Positions 11,839 through 24,431 of a DNA stretch of 64,000 bases are shown here, one piece after another. Each line of letters opens with the position of its first letter. The first letter of the stretch is position 1. Below the pieces are notes generated by a model that saw only the letters and a list, made by a program, of their open reading frames with translations, did not search any database and had not been told where the DNA came from. The stretch comes from Struthidea cinerea (Eukaryota; Chordata; Aves; Passeriformes; Corcoracidae). The stretch covers positions 3,858,075-3,922,074 of the forward strand of contig VZTI01002652.1 in NCBI GenBank assembly GCA_013397865.1, given 5' to 3'. The position numbers and the translations under genes are program-made.

Positions 11839-14800
11839 TTTGGTAGAGAAGTTTGCACATAACTTGGATCCACAAACAGCATGTAAGCTTGAAAAGACAT
11901 ATTTCCAGGTCAGGTATCTCACACACACAAACTCCAATCCATTTCTATCTGGTCAAAACTTCCTCAAAGATTGCTTTTTTTATAATCCCTTCAATAACTA
12001 TCTCTCGAAAAACCAGTTCAGAAGTTTTTAAAAATACATAAAAACCCTCCATCAAAACTTTGAGCCATTCCAAATTTTACAGCATGTATTTTAATCCTTT
12101 TAAGGTTTAGTCAGTGGTTCAGGTTACTTCCAATTTTCTCTTCAGGAAGAAAAAATAATGAAGTAGCACCCCACAGAGATTTTTATTGAGACTCAGCAAT
12201 TCAGTATTGTATCCCTTATAAATTAATGATATAATGAACTATGCTTCAAGACGTCTGAAGTAGCATCACGTTGCTGAAAACAGCAGAAATCTGGACTGGC
12301 TGCTGAATTTCTGTAACTCTGCTGTATTGTAACTGCTTAAAGTGAACCTTATTCCTTTAAGGAAGCTATTTAATTTTAAGGTTTAAAGCACAGCTGACTT
12401 TGGAGAAGCTGACCTGCCTGAGTCCCTGTGTCAGGCAAGAAATAGTGTCCAGGCATGATTTTGTAGGAAACATTCACCAGATTATTTTTCTGAAGGTTTC
12501 CTCGTGCAATACTATGTTCTATCTGTAAATATTAAAAATAGAATCCTAATTTTTGAGTTGTTATTTCACCATACATTGTAAAAAGATAAGTCAAAAATAA
12601 AGCTTTGATTTTAATTTGAGGAGCAACAGTTCTTCTACTGTATGGCTACTATAATATTAATAAAATACTTAAAAACTATATGTGTAAAGATTTGTTATGA
12701 GATATGCAAGTTTGCTTGTATCTGATTGATACCTGTTTATAGATAATAATTTTTCAAAAGTCTACAAAAATTTAATTTTACTCCAATACTCTAGTTTGCC
12801 TTTTATTTTATATAACAATATAAAGTTTAATCATGACGAAAGCTTTGATTGTCACTTCATAGCTATCTCTGCTGTATTATTTTCCTTTTTACGAAACAGT
12901 CTACTTGGAGCTGAAGAAACAGAGAAGGGATGTTCCATAATCCCGACTTCCCACTAGATGACGCTCTAAGTACAAAAACACAAACTTCAGCCTGTTCATA
13001 AATTTATGTGTGAGTTGCTTAAACACATTACGTGTTCATTAATTTACTGCTCTTATGTGTTTATAAAGAGTGATGATATGGAGGCACAGTGGCCTGTGAA
13101 AGATTGGGAAAACAGTGGTTCTTCTATTCAAAAGTTTGGCAATGGATATTTCCCCTGGTATGTCTGTGGCCGTAGCACATCATTTAACTTTAGTATTAAT
13201 TGTTTTGGTCACTTGTGCTACAACACACTTGCTAACAGCATTTTTTTTTTCTTACTTGCTTGAAGCTTACCCTAGTGTGGTTAAATGCCCAAATTTACTA
13301 TGCTCTACTCCCGTAAGGAGTAGTAATTAGAGTAGCTACCTAGGTATTAAAATACACCTTGTATTACATAGACACATTGTGTAGAAACATGCACACTCAC
13401 GCATATTTACCAACTAGAATTAACAGATGAATGCTATTAAATAACTGTGTATTCACCTGACACCTCTCTTACAGACATTTTTACATAAAATAAAGTAACA
13501 TAAAGGAATCACTGTCGTGTCAATGCCTTCCTTGTAAAGTGTATTCCATCTGCACTGTTTCTTTATAACTGTTTCTTTATAAAAGATGTAAGACAAAGTT
13601 ATGAAACTACGTTGGAAAACTTCAGCTGCTGGAGTGCCAGTTATGTATAATTATGCTTCAATGCTGTAATTGTTTCTGTTTTGTATCATCTATTCTAAAA
13701 AAAAGGACATTTCAATCTTTCTGATTTAAAATGGTTGAAATGCTTATTGTCAAAACACAAGATGCAAAAGAAAAAAGGAAAAACAACCTAGCAAAAATTC
13801 GATCAGAAAGGTTGCTATTGTAAGAAAACAATGCTGGGATTAAAAATACCTTGTATATTCTGACCTGTAGTTCCCTCTGAGTGCCTTATCAGCAACACAA
13901 TGTGTTGTTCAAGCTGTGTGGAAAAACTTTGGGATTCAAGAGAAGTGGGCACACAACACAATTACAGTGACAACTTGTTTGAAGATACCTTGTATTTGCA
14001 TCAGTGCCAAGCCTGACTGATAAAAATTCTTCCAAATCCTAGAATAGTAAGTTTGGAATGTGCGCAAAATTAGAAGACGGGTGTTCACAGCAGAACATTG
14101 ATGTGCAAGATTATTAATTGTTACTTTTATATTCATCGGTCGATAACATTAAAAACCTTCAAGTGTACATTTCTCTCAGTCTGTGAATGTTGGTATTTTA
14201 GATACCATGGCAATGACAGCTTTAATGGGAGCAGACTTGGCCACCCTGCTGTGGGAGACTAGTGAATCACACGATTTTAATCTTTCATGTATTGACTTTC
14301 TAACTCTTTAAAATACATTCAGCTACAGACATAAAAGATACTGAAGCTCTGTTTAATAAACAATTTAACAAGATTCTGAACTTCATTAATAAATTAAAGA
14401 ATATATTTACTCATATGGAAGCCTGACCTGAATGTCTAGATTTCTTCTTTCCTTCTGTATTTACATGTTAAAAATCCCTTAATCTTCTGGTTTGAGATAA
14501 CTTTTATCAGGATTGTCGCTAATGACATGCTATGAGGATTTACATGGAGCTTTTTCTTCTGTGTTTTCCAACCAATGACATGCTATTTTCTATATCAATT
14601 TTTATGAAAATTCAATTTTTAATGAAAAAAAAATCCTTGTTTTCTGATGAATCAGTACTTAGGGTACGTAAGAAATGAAGTACCAATTCTTCCTCAAAAG
14701 TTCCAGGAAGATTAAAAGAAAAGAAGTTTAAGCAAATGTTGTGTGCTGTTTACACCCTGACTCTGCCCAAGTAATGGAGACTTGTGTCAACATATGACTC

Positions 14801-15189
14801 GACTGGCTGAAATGGTTTCAGGGCGTAAGGGAAGGGCTCTCATGAATCACAGAGCAATATTTCTTGTTGCAAGAAAAAAATAAATCATGACCTACACTTC
14901 CCCATTACTGCAAATAATGAGATTTTTTAATTATAATACTTGATTTAATTTTTTTTAATAGTTCTAGGGCCTTTTAGTCTCACATTTTCAAGATTTCCAG
15001 AACAATCATGATAGATAATTATTTTTTAGATATAAGAATTAATCCACTCTCCTAGTTCTCCTAGCTACACTGACAGACCTCTTCTGTGTGCTCAGCTATG
15101 TCAGCAGAAAAATTCCGTCTTTACTTATGTCAGTCAGGAATGTGGTACAGCTCCACCAGCCAAAAAACTCCCTCTGTCAGTGTGTCTTT
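11839..15189. other. AT-rich non-coding stretch with one short tandem duplication
   Basis: A 14-bp unit, actgtttctttata, is duplicated in tandem at 13554-13567 and 13568-13581, and a run of 10 T occupies 13241-13250. Open frames are short (85 codons at most) and unrecognised. No transposon end or splice-bounded exon was identified. Confidence 0.55.
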
Positions 15190-15480
15190 GGTCTGTAGGA
15201 GGGCCTCTGGCAGCCGGGCTGCTCTGGCTGTGCCGCAGAGGCGATAAAGGCCAGCCCTGAGAGCCACGTGCGCCTGGGGACCTGCGCTGCCAGAGCCCCA
15301 GGAAACCTTGGAACCCGGAGTGATAAACAGTGATTAGCAGCTCCGTGTGTGCTTCAACCTGAACTCCTAGCCCAGGATAAAATCTGCATTTTGTCCTGAG
15401 GTCTGTTACAGCTTCCCTGCAATGTCAGCCACGCACAAGGAGCGCTCTGGCACTGCGCAGCCTGCCTGACGCCACCCATG
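15190..15480. promoter_or_regulatory. GC-rich patch with E-box, possible regulatory element
   Basis: GC content rises sharply here, with about a dozen CpG dinucleotides, mainly in 15210-15315 and 15430-15475. A perfect palindromic E-box CACGTG lies at 15265-15270, and a GATAA motif (15243-15247) is close by. No TATA box or good splice donor was found, so a promoter call is weak; a distal element, a non-coding exon or merely a GC-rich island is possible. Confidence 0.3.
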
Positions 15481-16479
15481 CCAAAGTCCAGCCGTTGCCA
15501 CAGTGAGAATGTGTGGATTTACACCTGCACGTCTTACAGCTTTCAGTGGTTCTCAGACTTCCCAGCCCTAGCAAAAGCTTTATCTCTTAACTTCTATTTC
15601 AGTCTTGCCCAGCATGGGAACAATACATTTTGTTTCCAACCTGTATCTATCAGGTACCATGTGTGTAGCTCTCAGAGGCTGTCCCTGTTTGAGTGATGAG
15701 AAAGTGCAGCCAAATTACAGCAAAGAGGAATGAAAATTAGAGCAAAAGAAAGAAAATAGGAGGAATATGGCCCAGGGGATGCCAAAATCATCATCTCCTG
15801 TACTCTTTTAGAATATATTTCGAGAAAAGTCCATTTCAAACTCCGGTTGAGGCAAAAACCTGAGATGATTCCTCATTGTGTCTCACTTGTTTGAAAGTAA
15901 AGCATTCTCAGACTGATGTAGGATTGTTTTCCCCCACATACAAAAAAAGGAGAGTGAAAAGTGTCATCTGTGACACTGAGCGAAGTCCACACAGAGGCAG
16001 GCTCCCAGGCACTCTGCGTGGGAGAGGGGGCAAAGAAGGTTCAGCAAAGAGTACAATGTCTTCTGGTCAGTCAGTAGCTCTGGGATCTGAGTTTTGAAGA
16101 GAACAGGGAGGAAAGAAAGGAGAGCAAATAGGGCATTATCCCAGCTGTAAAAAGATTACTGAGAGCACCTTCTGAACTAAGGTGAGCAATAATTTTCTTC
16201 ATGTCTGCACAGCTCTTACTCACGCTGCTTATAGGGTATTTTTAAGGATTGAAATAAAATATTTGAAGTTGAATTGAGCAGACAGACATTATTTTAAACT
16301 GACATACAACTAGTATAAAGAATATATTCTTTGGAAAAAATGAATGAAAATATGCAAAACTGAGATTCTAACTAATTTTCTTTAATCCATTTGAATGAGT
16401 CCCCCATCCTTCCGCAGGAGAAGGCAGAGAAGGGGAGAAGTGTTTGAAAGTCAAAATACTACCTTGCACGTCTCTAATG
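15481..16479. other. Non-coding stretch, nothing recognised
   Basis: Only short open frames (72 and 73 codons) without recognisable domains are present, and the sequence is otherwise AT-rich with purine-rich patches near 15720-15770. No repeat consensus was recognised. Confidence 0.5.
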
Positions 16480-16592
16480 TTTTCCATTCTAGGATCTCTA
16501 GTGCTTTACAAGCTTAATGTGATTAACTTTATGCTCAGTAAGCAGTTCTGCCCATAAAAATAGGTAGGTCTTTACAGGATTAGGGCCTCGAA
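16480..16592. repeat. Possible remnant of an old amniote interspersed repeat
   Basis: The stretch runs from ttttccattctaggatct through agtgctttacaag to tttacaggattagggcct. The last part resembles the TTTGCAGGATTRGGGCCY block of ancient repeats recalled from reptile and bird genomes. Divergence is high and I cannot name the family. Confidence 0.3.
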
Positions 16593-18949
16593 TTGTCCTT
16601 AAAGTGGTGAGCAGTGAATATCACTGCTTTAACAGACAGAGCTGTATAAATAACAGATACTGTGCTTTGCCTAAAGATCTGTCAAAATGAAAATTGTATG
16701 GGATTAACCTGAAACAAAACAAAACAGTGCTCAAATTTGCAGCAAGCTGCAAGGAAAAGGAAAGCAGAAAGAAAGGGGAAAAAAAACCCCATAATGAAAT
16801 ATTTCCTTTGATTAAAATATGAAACATTTCTTCCTTAAAGCTCTTAAAATGTCATTCTTCAGAATAAAATGAAAATTATTTAAAATTACCAGTTAGAAAT
16901 GAAATAGTGATTCTGAGTATGTCAAACTGAAATGTCTACTTTTCTTTGTACACAGCATGACAATTGTCACATCATAAAAAATGTCCTTTGGTGGGGAATG
17001 TTTTGTGGTGTCTGCGCTCGGGCGGGTCAGGTGGAGCTTTGTCACACAGCTGTTGGTGGGAGCGCTGCCTCGGTTTGGAGGGGTTTCAGGGGTGGCTGCA
17101 CCTGCTTTGCTGCCTGTCCCAGGCATGGCCCCCTTAGTGCACAGCCAGTTCCAGGGATGGTCCCCTTGGGGCCCAGCCAGTCCGAGGCACAAACCAATTT
17201 TGCAGCACTGGGGCCCCCAGATGGGCAGCCACAGAGGCCTGAAGGGCTCTGATTCCTTAATGCCACAGGCTCATCTTGCCCTTGTGCCCAGGCTGACCCA
17301 TCCCATCTCCCTCAGGCATCCCTTTGCCATTTCTGTCTCCTCTCGCATCTCTTGGTACACACTTTGTGCGTGCAGATTGCACAGAAAATGACTCAATTTT
17401 TTTTTTCCAATTGTTTCTTCTCCTTGTGTTAGTTGGGGAAAGATCTTGTACTCTGAAAGACTTGCTCATCATTTTCTAATAAAAGCCACGTAGAGGATAA
17501 GCAATAGCAGAACCCCCTGCACAGGAAAGGGCTGAAGCAAGACTGCAGCTCTCAGAGACTTCAAGAGGGTTTTGATGACCATGAACAGAAACCAGCGCTC
17601 TGAGAAAATCTGAAAAGTTTCCTGAAGTCCAGTGCTAGCTCAAGGGAAGAACAGATGACAAAAATATTTCTTTGCTGAAGTCATACAAAATATATATTAA
17701 AAAAAATTAAAACTATTTAAAATTTAATGTGAAATTATGTGTCCACCAAGCAAGTGTTAAGACTTGGACTTCATATAATTTACTGCTAAACAAAATCCTG
17801 TTTAATTAATAAGTACGCTACTCAAAAATGAGTTGAAGAGTGTTGCTTTTCAAATTATATGCAGTATCACCAAAACATTATTTTATTTTTACTTTATCTC
17901 AAACACTTTATTAACAACATATATAATGTGCTACTGATATCTTCTATATTTATCTTTGTAACAGCACAGAGGATAGGTTCAGTTTACTTTTGTAGGTGTA
18001 AGTATTTTCGGGACTGCAGAAAAGCTTTTGGCCGAACGAATTTGTACTGCAGTTCCACAGGAGCAGAGAGAATATGTGCTTCTTTTCCAAATAAGTCATA
18101 CACAGTAATGGGATCAATTTTGGGTTGAAAAGACATCCTATTTTCTTATTTCAAAATCCATGAATAGACACAGCAAGTGCTGATGAACTCAACTAATTTC
18201 AGAAAACTGAAGGTCCCCGGCACAGGTTTTTGAGAACATTTGCAAACAGATGCCTCTGGGAATTTTCAAGACTACCTACAGGTCACCTTGTATCCATCGA
18301 TTCCTTTGGAAGCAGGAACCTGATTGTCAGTGCAGTTTTGAAAATCTCATTACACTTCTACTGCAGGTTTGGAGTCCTGATATGTTGCTTAGAGTGACAA
18401 GAAACAAGCTTCCATTCACTAAGTGTAGTCAATACAAAGGTAATGCTAATATATATTTTAATAAATGGTGCTATTGATACTTAAGGAAAAAAAGGGGTTA
18501 CTAACAGCATATTTTCCAAATCTCAATTTGCACATTTTTTGTGCTGTAATTGTACACTCAGCTTGATACAAATGAAAAACCAGCTTGTCTACTGAAACTG
18601 AAGACATAGTGAACTAATGTAAGTTAAGGTTTCTACAATAGAATTTGAATAGGTTTATGTTAAATTTTCTGCTTAAATAAACATATATGAACAGTATGTA
18701 GTAAGAAATCTCCACCTGGAGTAAAGGCTATGTGCAGTTGCAATTTTGAATGATTATGCACACCATTAAGAGCCAACATTTTTAGAATAACAAGGAAAAG
18801 TGCAAATGCAAGCCAAGATTAAAAGCAGTTACTCAAATCAAGACTTCATGATTCAGATCTGTAATTGATATCCCTTTGATTTACATGTCAATCCATTGTG
18901 CTTATAGTATTTTCCTCTAATGTAATTAAGCTCTCGAATTGGAGACCAT
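16593..18949. other. Non-coding stretch with a GC-rich patch at 16981-17350
   Basis: Within the GC-rich patch several frames are open on both strands (up to 136 codons at 16981-17391), an effect of composition. A degenerate tandem duplication of about 32 bp lies at 17118-17182 and is listed separately. The remainder (17400-18949) is strongly AT-rich and has no recognised element. Confidence 0.5.
17118..17182. repeat. Degenerate 32/33-bp tandem duplication in GC-rich DNA
   Basis: The unit at 17118-17150 (cccaggcatggcccccttag, then tgcacagccagtt) is followed directly by a diverged second unit at 17151-17182 (ccagggatggtccccttggg, then gcccagccagtc). About three quarters of positions agree. It looks like an old two-copy minisatellite. 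Confidence 0.6.
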
Positions 18950-19035
18950 ATAGTTGTACTGAGCTGCAAAGACATCTTTCTAATCTCTTTGATTCCATTT
19001 TACTCATCTGTTAAGGGAGAATAAAAACTTTTGTC
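18950..19035 (+). repeat. MIR-like CORE-SINE fragment
   Basis: The segment taatctctttgattccattt followed by tactcatctgttaaggga and gaataa aligns well with the MIR/CORE-SINE block CTTAACCTCTCTGTGCCTCA...TTTCCTCATCTGTAAAATGGGGATAA. The preceding 40 bases (agttgtactgagctgcaaag, then acatctttc) fit the upstream block AGCTGTGTGACCTTGGGCAA...GTTACTTAACC more loosely. The tRNA-derived head is not recognisable, so this is a body fragment on the plus strand. CORE-SINEs predate birds, which fits the divergence. Confidence 0.5.
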
Positions 19036-19054
19036 TTTTGTGGGTGAAGGTACC

Positions 19055-19068
19055 ATGCAAATGCAAAT
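19055..19068 (+). promoter_or_regulatory. Two overlapping POU octamer motifs
   Basis: ATGCAAAT occurs at 19055-19062 and again at 19061-19068, sharing two bases, directly downstream of the MIR-like fragment. ATGCAAAT is the consensus site of OCT/POU factors. Two overlapping perfect copies are unlikely by chance at this spacing, but no transcript or open-chromatin data are available, so the enhancer role is inferred. Confidence 0.4.
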
Positions 19069-22000
19069 GATATTATACAGAATGGTAATTGAAATGGTAA
19101 AGGAGCAAAGGGTTTTAATAAAATGACAATTCAAGACACATGTAAGTGTCCCTGTGTGAATGTTGATTGAAATGAGGAAAGTTAAGAGTGAATTTTAAGT
19201 GCCCATAGAAAATTGCATTGAATGTTAAGAGTAAATTAAGAAGTGCACAGGCCAAGGGACAGAGCTGTCTCAGAAACGGATAAAGAAAGAACTGAAATAT
19301 TCCTTTGAGGATTTGGGACAAAGGATCACTCAGTCCTTGATAACAGTGCAAAGCAGGTTGGGGAATAGGCTGTGGGGAACACAGGCATAGTGACACTTCA
19401 AAAGACACAGGAACCTGAAAAAGTTGAAAATGCAGTTAGCGACAGATTTGGATCTGAAGAGGGAAAAAGCGATAGTGAGCACAGCTGGATATGATCTTTG
19501 ATGTTGAATTACACAAGGTTTAAGAAGAATTAGGGCCTTTAGAAGATACTGTCATTGGAAATTCTAAGGGGTAACTCCAGGGCAGAGCAAAGGCCAAATT
19601 TTCCTCTCTGCTCCACAGGCCACAGCTGCTGCTGGCAGGCTGCTGTGGTAGAGGCCTGGCCGGGTGAGCCTGGCACGCATCACACCATGCAGAGGCTCAC
19701 GGCTCCCTGGAGGCACCACTCTGAGGGGTTGGAATGAAGGGAACCACAGAGGTGAAGGAACCAGCAGCGGCCTCTCAGGTGCACAGAAAGCAGCTCTGAG
19801 ATACTCCTGCCGAGCCTTGCACGCAGGCTGCGTGCCAGGCAGAGCCCTTCGGAGACAGCAGTTAGGGTGAGTGCTGAGGGAAAGATGTGCAGGTACTGAT
19901 AACAGAGTGATAGGTGAGCTGCCAGCCCTCTGCATAGGCTATGGAAACGATCCTCTCCTGTTTGCAGGGGCACTAGAGTTGTGGCAGTAGTCTTTCAGAT
20001 TTAACTAAAAATTGCCAAAAAGCAGTACATTGGTATGATGTTAGCAGAAGAAGAAGAACCATGACAAGATGCCTGCAGAAAAGAAGGATGTCACCTGGCC
20101 CTTCTCATATTAGCAGTGGCATCCACACTAGCAGTGTAAGACTAACCAGTGCATAAAAGGTACTGCTGAAAATGTTAAACGTGATTTTTACTTTTTAAGA
20201 AAACCTATTTATTTTCAAAATGTAAATGGGAGCATGTAAGCGGGTTGACAACACAATGGGGAGAATCTGACTCGCTAATGGACATGCTCTCAAAAAAGGC
20301 AGAAAAGAAATAATTGCCAGCATTATTTGGCTAATGTGAGAGCTGAGGAGGAAGGGTAGGGCAATCTCACCTTCTTCTGGGAGGAGTTCTTAGGGAGAGG
20401 CTTTTTACTCATGCAGGGTATGGAAAACTTGCTAAAAGTGAGGAGAATGGTGTTTCTGTGAAGTGACAGATCTTTGTAGTGAGCAGGAATTTAATGCCAA
20501 GTAGCCATGTATTGCTGCTGGCATCTAAAATCTCCCAGTTTGTTTGCTCCAGAATTTGCAGCCCAAAGTGGAACAACAACCAGGAGAAGAGAAGGGACCA
20601 TCCCTTTAAGTCCTGTCCCTCTGTGTCTCTCTTCAGAGACTGCCTCAGACAGTCAAATCAACAATAACGAAGAGTTTCCTGTCGGAGGACATTTTCTCTG
20701 GTAGCCCAATCAATCATTTCCTCCTCTCCTCCATGCCTTCCCCTCCCTGCCTTTGAATCTGCACAATTGCCACTATTAATGGAGTCTCACTGGTGAAGAC
20801 AGCAGCTGAGAAAACACCAGTACTAAAGTTTTTACTGTGCCTAGTTTAAAAAAGGTCATCTCCTTTGAATAGAAAAACAAATAAATAAATACAAATCAGA
20901 CATTTTAATGGATTCCGACTGAGGAAACTATGGGACACTGAGATATACGCTGTCTAAGATAAGGCTGTCTTCTCACTTTCCATCATTTTACTCTCTGCTC
21001 AACTGGTTGGCAGTTATGATGCTGACAGTTTAATCCTAATTTCCAAATCAGTGTCAACAACTATTTCTTTCTCTGGAAATGATACAGAAAGACCATAAAC
21101 GACACAGAGTGTGATGCCAAACAAGCCCTTTCCTTTTGGCACACCAGGAGAAGAAAAAAAAAAATCAAACAAATGCAAGAAAAGATATCCACAGCCATTT
21201 CTTCTTCTTGGAAAGAGCAAACCAAACGCAACGCAAGAAATATTTTCCCAGCTAGCATGGGCAGTTAGGACCATCAGCAGATGTGACCAATTTACATTTG
21301 ATTCCCTTGCTTGAGTTACAGATACTTGTGCTTCTAAAATTTAAACTGGCGAACTGAAGAAATCCTACTGTATCAATGCTTCTGTGCCTTTTCTGAATTA
21401 AAAAAAGATCATCACTACAGGAGAGGCAAGGAGTACTGACTTTAACCTAGGGAATAACAGATGTCTCGATCAAATGTAGACTCACTTGCTATATGTCCTT
21501 TGGGCACAAGGTTTTGGTCGTGTAGGACTGTACTGTGACCTTGACAAGAGCCCCAGTGTGTGAATGAGGTAGCTTACTTTATGCTGCTGCTTAAAATGGA
21601 GATTGAGAAATAAAATTTCACCTTGTCACAATCCAATTCTTGCAGGCACCATGGTTTGTACCAACCTACCCCAGTGAAATGGATCCCTTTCAACTTGTTT
21701 TTTTACCCCATCTTGCTGACTGATAGAGTAGAAAATGTTCTTTATTCCAGTATCAGTCTTAGGGAGCTTATAAAAAAGAAATGCTTTTCAATGAAGGCTT
21801 GATTCAAAATGTTTCTGAAAATAAATGCTCTCCAGTATTTACCTAGGAAACCTCTGTGAGCAACCTCTTCCCAATTAGCCTGGGCTATCCTGTCCTGAAG
21901 CCTGGTACTGGGAAGTGCATAGTATACACAGCTCCTGCTGGAATAGGGCAATCCTGTTGCCTTCAATGTTTAACACGTCCTCAACATCTCACAGGATGTG

Positions 22001-24418
22001 GTCTTCAAGCTCCAGTTCACAAGCACATGTGCTTAACTTAAGCATGTGAGTAGTCCTATTAATGCTGAAGTGCTTAAAGTTAACCATGTATGTAATTGCT
22101 TGCAGGGCTGCTTCCTTAATTAGCTACACTCATCCTTTAATCCTCCCTGTCTTTTAACCTCTGCACTGTTACATGCCTCAATTTCTTTCATCAGATAATG
22201 AACATTAGGGAAGTTGTTATTTACTGCTTCTGCTTCAGGACTTGAACTAAATAAAGATGGACCTTTGGACCCTTTGTAGAGACTTATTACTAAACATGGT
22301 AAAAAAAATACAATGGCATAAAAAAGATGCTTGCAACTTTTGAAAAACATCTTAATTTTCCTTTTGTTAAGTGGTTTTTTACACTTCCTGGACTCATGTA
22401 TTGATTTCTTGATTGCACATTGAATGTCTGATAAACTTCCAGGTTTAACTAAAGTTCTATCACACTTTCAAAGCAGCAAATCAAAACTGAAATGCAGCAA
22501 TGCAAAGATGACAGAATGGCCACATTAAAACCAAACCTCTAGCCAAAAAAACCCCCACCAAACCAACAGCAACTCTCCCCAGCAATTAAGTTCTAGAAAC
22601 ACAAAATAGAACAGGAAAGAAACCCAACAAAATACCTCTGGCAAAAGTAGTTTTGAAGAGAACATTTTCCAATTACTGTTTTTCATTAAACGTGTCTGCT
22701 AGTTGCACTTTGATATGCTGGATGCACTGTCTGCTTTCCGCCAATATCTCCTTATCAATTTTGAGGATGCCAGGAGGGCAGGAAAGCACATTTGCAGTCG
22801 TCAGGTTTCACTGCCTTTTCTACTCCCTTGACCTACTTTTTTTTTTTCCCCTAATCTTTACATTTTCTCTCTTTCTTAGTTCAGCACATTAGCATTCCTC
22901 CAAATTTTTAATTATTCTCCCTGGTAATTCCCTGGAGCCCATTGCTTGAACTTTCTCCGCCTGCTTTACCTCTAAGTAAAGACCACCTATACTATGCTTT
23001 ACTGGAGTCTAACCCCCTGTAGTTTCCTTTGCTTCATCTGTATGCTGCAAGCTGTCCCCTTTGGAGAGTTGCCTTGGAGTTTGGCAACACTGGGAGTCTG
23101 TTCTTTCTCAGATGATTTCCCTGTCAGGTTCACTGCTACTGAAAGCAGGACTACTGACAGCACACATTTTGAATCCAGCCATGAAAATCACTTTGTGATA
23201 ATCTTCACCCAGCACTGCAATATGTGGTACTACATTCACTACTGGGCTGGTAATTCTTCTCTGTTTGTAAATCTGCTTTTTTGACCATATTATTTTGAAC
23301 ACTCCATTTCATGCCTAGAACTGAAAAGCAAATAAAGTATCACAGCAAAGCATTAGATGCTCACCTAAAAAGGAGAATACAAGCCTATCCAATTTTCCTA
23401 CAGTATTGCTCACTTAATATAGCGAATAAGCCTGAGGTCCAATATGATTCCTTCATAATGTACACTGAACTGTATCACTGTCTTCCTCAAGCCAGTTTGC
23501 CACTGAGCCAGATGTACTCTACCCATCTTCTCATTACTATGATCAATCTTCTCTCTGCTGATCAGAATTTAATCCTATTAAATCACTGGGCTTGCAGTAA
23601 GTGCGTATCATACACACGCATGCTTGCCACAGCAGATTACTGTGACTGCCTTTATTTTTGGAACATGCACTCAAGGCTGCCCCAGGCTAATCCGTACAAC
23701 AATCCTGCCGCATGGCTGCAGGAAGCTGGAAGTGGCACAACCCTCCCGTGCAGGATTGCCTGGAGATCCCAGACCCCCCTGGTGTGTGATGCGGGATTGC
23801 CAATTTTGGGGGTGGGTGGCTGGGAGCATGGACGCTATGGGGCTGTTTTGCACCTTGTACAGCTGCTCACAGCTGGGCTGGCACCCGGGAGAAGCTAACA
23901 CCCAAGGTTCATGGAGGCTTGTATATATCCTGGTGCAGTCCAGTTTCCTCAGTTTTATTGAGAGTTTTTGATTATTTGCCCTAAACCAATAATAGAACCA
24001 TAAAGGTCTTGATTAGGGGAGAAATGTTCTAAGTCATTTAGTAATTTGTAGCTGCCAATGTTTCAACTAGTTTGGGTCACTAGAGGGTGCAGATTAGCCT
24101 CTTCAGTCTTGGTCTGGACGTTTGTGTCGTGACATGTAGACCCAGACAGCCTCCTGATTTACTGTGTTTACTGTAAGTGCTTCAGAGAGGAGGTGTGAAT
24201 TACTCATTTTGAGTCTGTTTGCATAATGTCCAGTTTTCCTTTTGCAGGCATACACTACCAGGGTGCTATATTATGTAGAGTGAAGCATTTAATGCCTGTT
24301 CCTGCCAGGTACTTGTCAATATAAATATTAACCAGAATAGCAACATGAAAATAGAGGTATGGCTTATTTAGCCTTTTCATAGTCTGAAAGCAGCACATTG
24401 AAATTACGTCACTTATTT
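19069..24418. other. Non-coding stretch, includes the longest chance ORF
   Basis: Contents are GC-rich patches near 19560-19960 (open on both strands), a poly-T of 12 near 22838-22849, and the longest open frame of the window, 23311-23898 on the plus strand (195 codons). That frame shows no domain, signal peptide or low-complexity pattern I recognise and is overlapped by other open frames in its GC-rich end, so I do not call it a gene. No transposon consensus was seen. Confidence 0.5.
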
Positions 24419-24431
24419 AAAAAAAAAAAAA
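24419..24431. repeat. Poly(A) tract of 13
   Basis: A homopolymer of 13 A follows cacttattt. No flanking target duplication or upstream retrogene was recognised, so it is listed only as a simple repeat. Confidence 0.85.

Noticed and set aside
23311..23898. Longest open frame, 195 codons on the plus strand
   Set aside because: No recognisable domain, no signal or membrane pattern, partly in a GC-rich patch where other frames are also open, and within the length expected by chance in 64 kb.
24419..24431. Poly(A) as tail of a processed pseudogene
   Set aside because: No upstream gene-like sequence and no flanking target duplication found.
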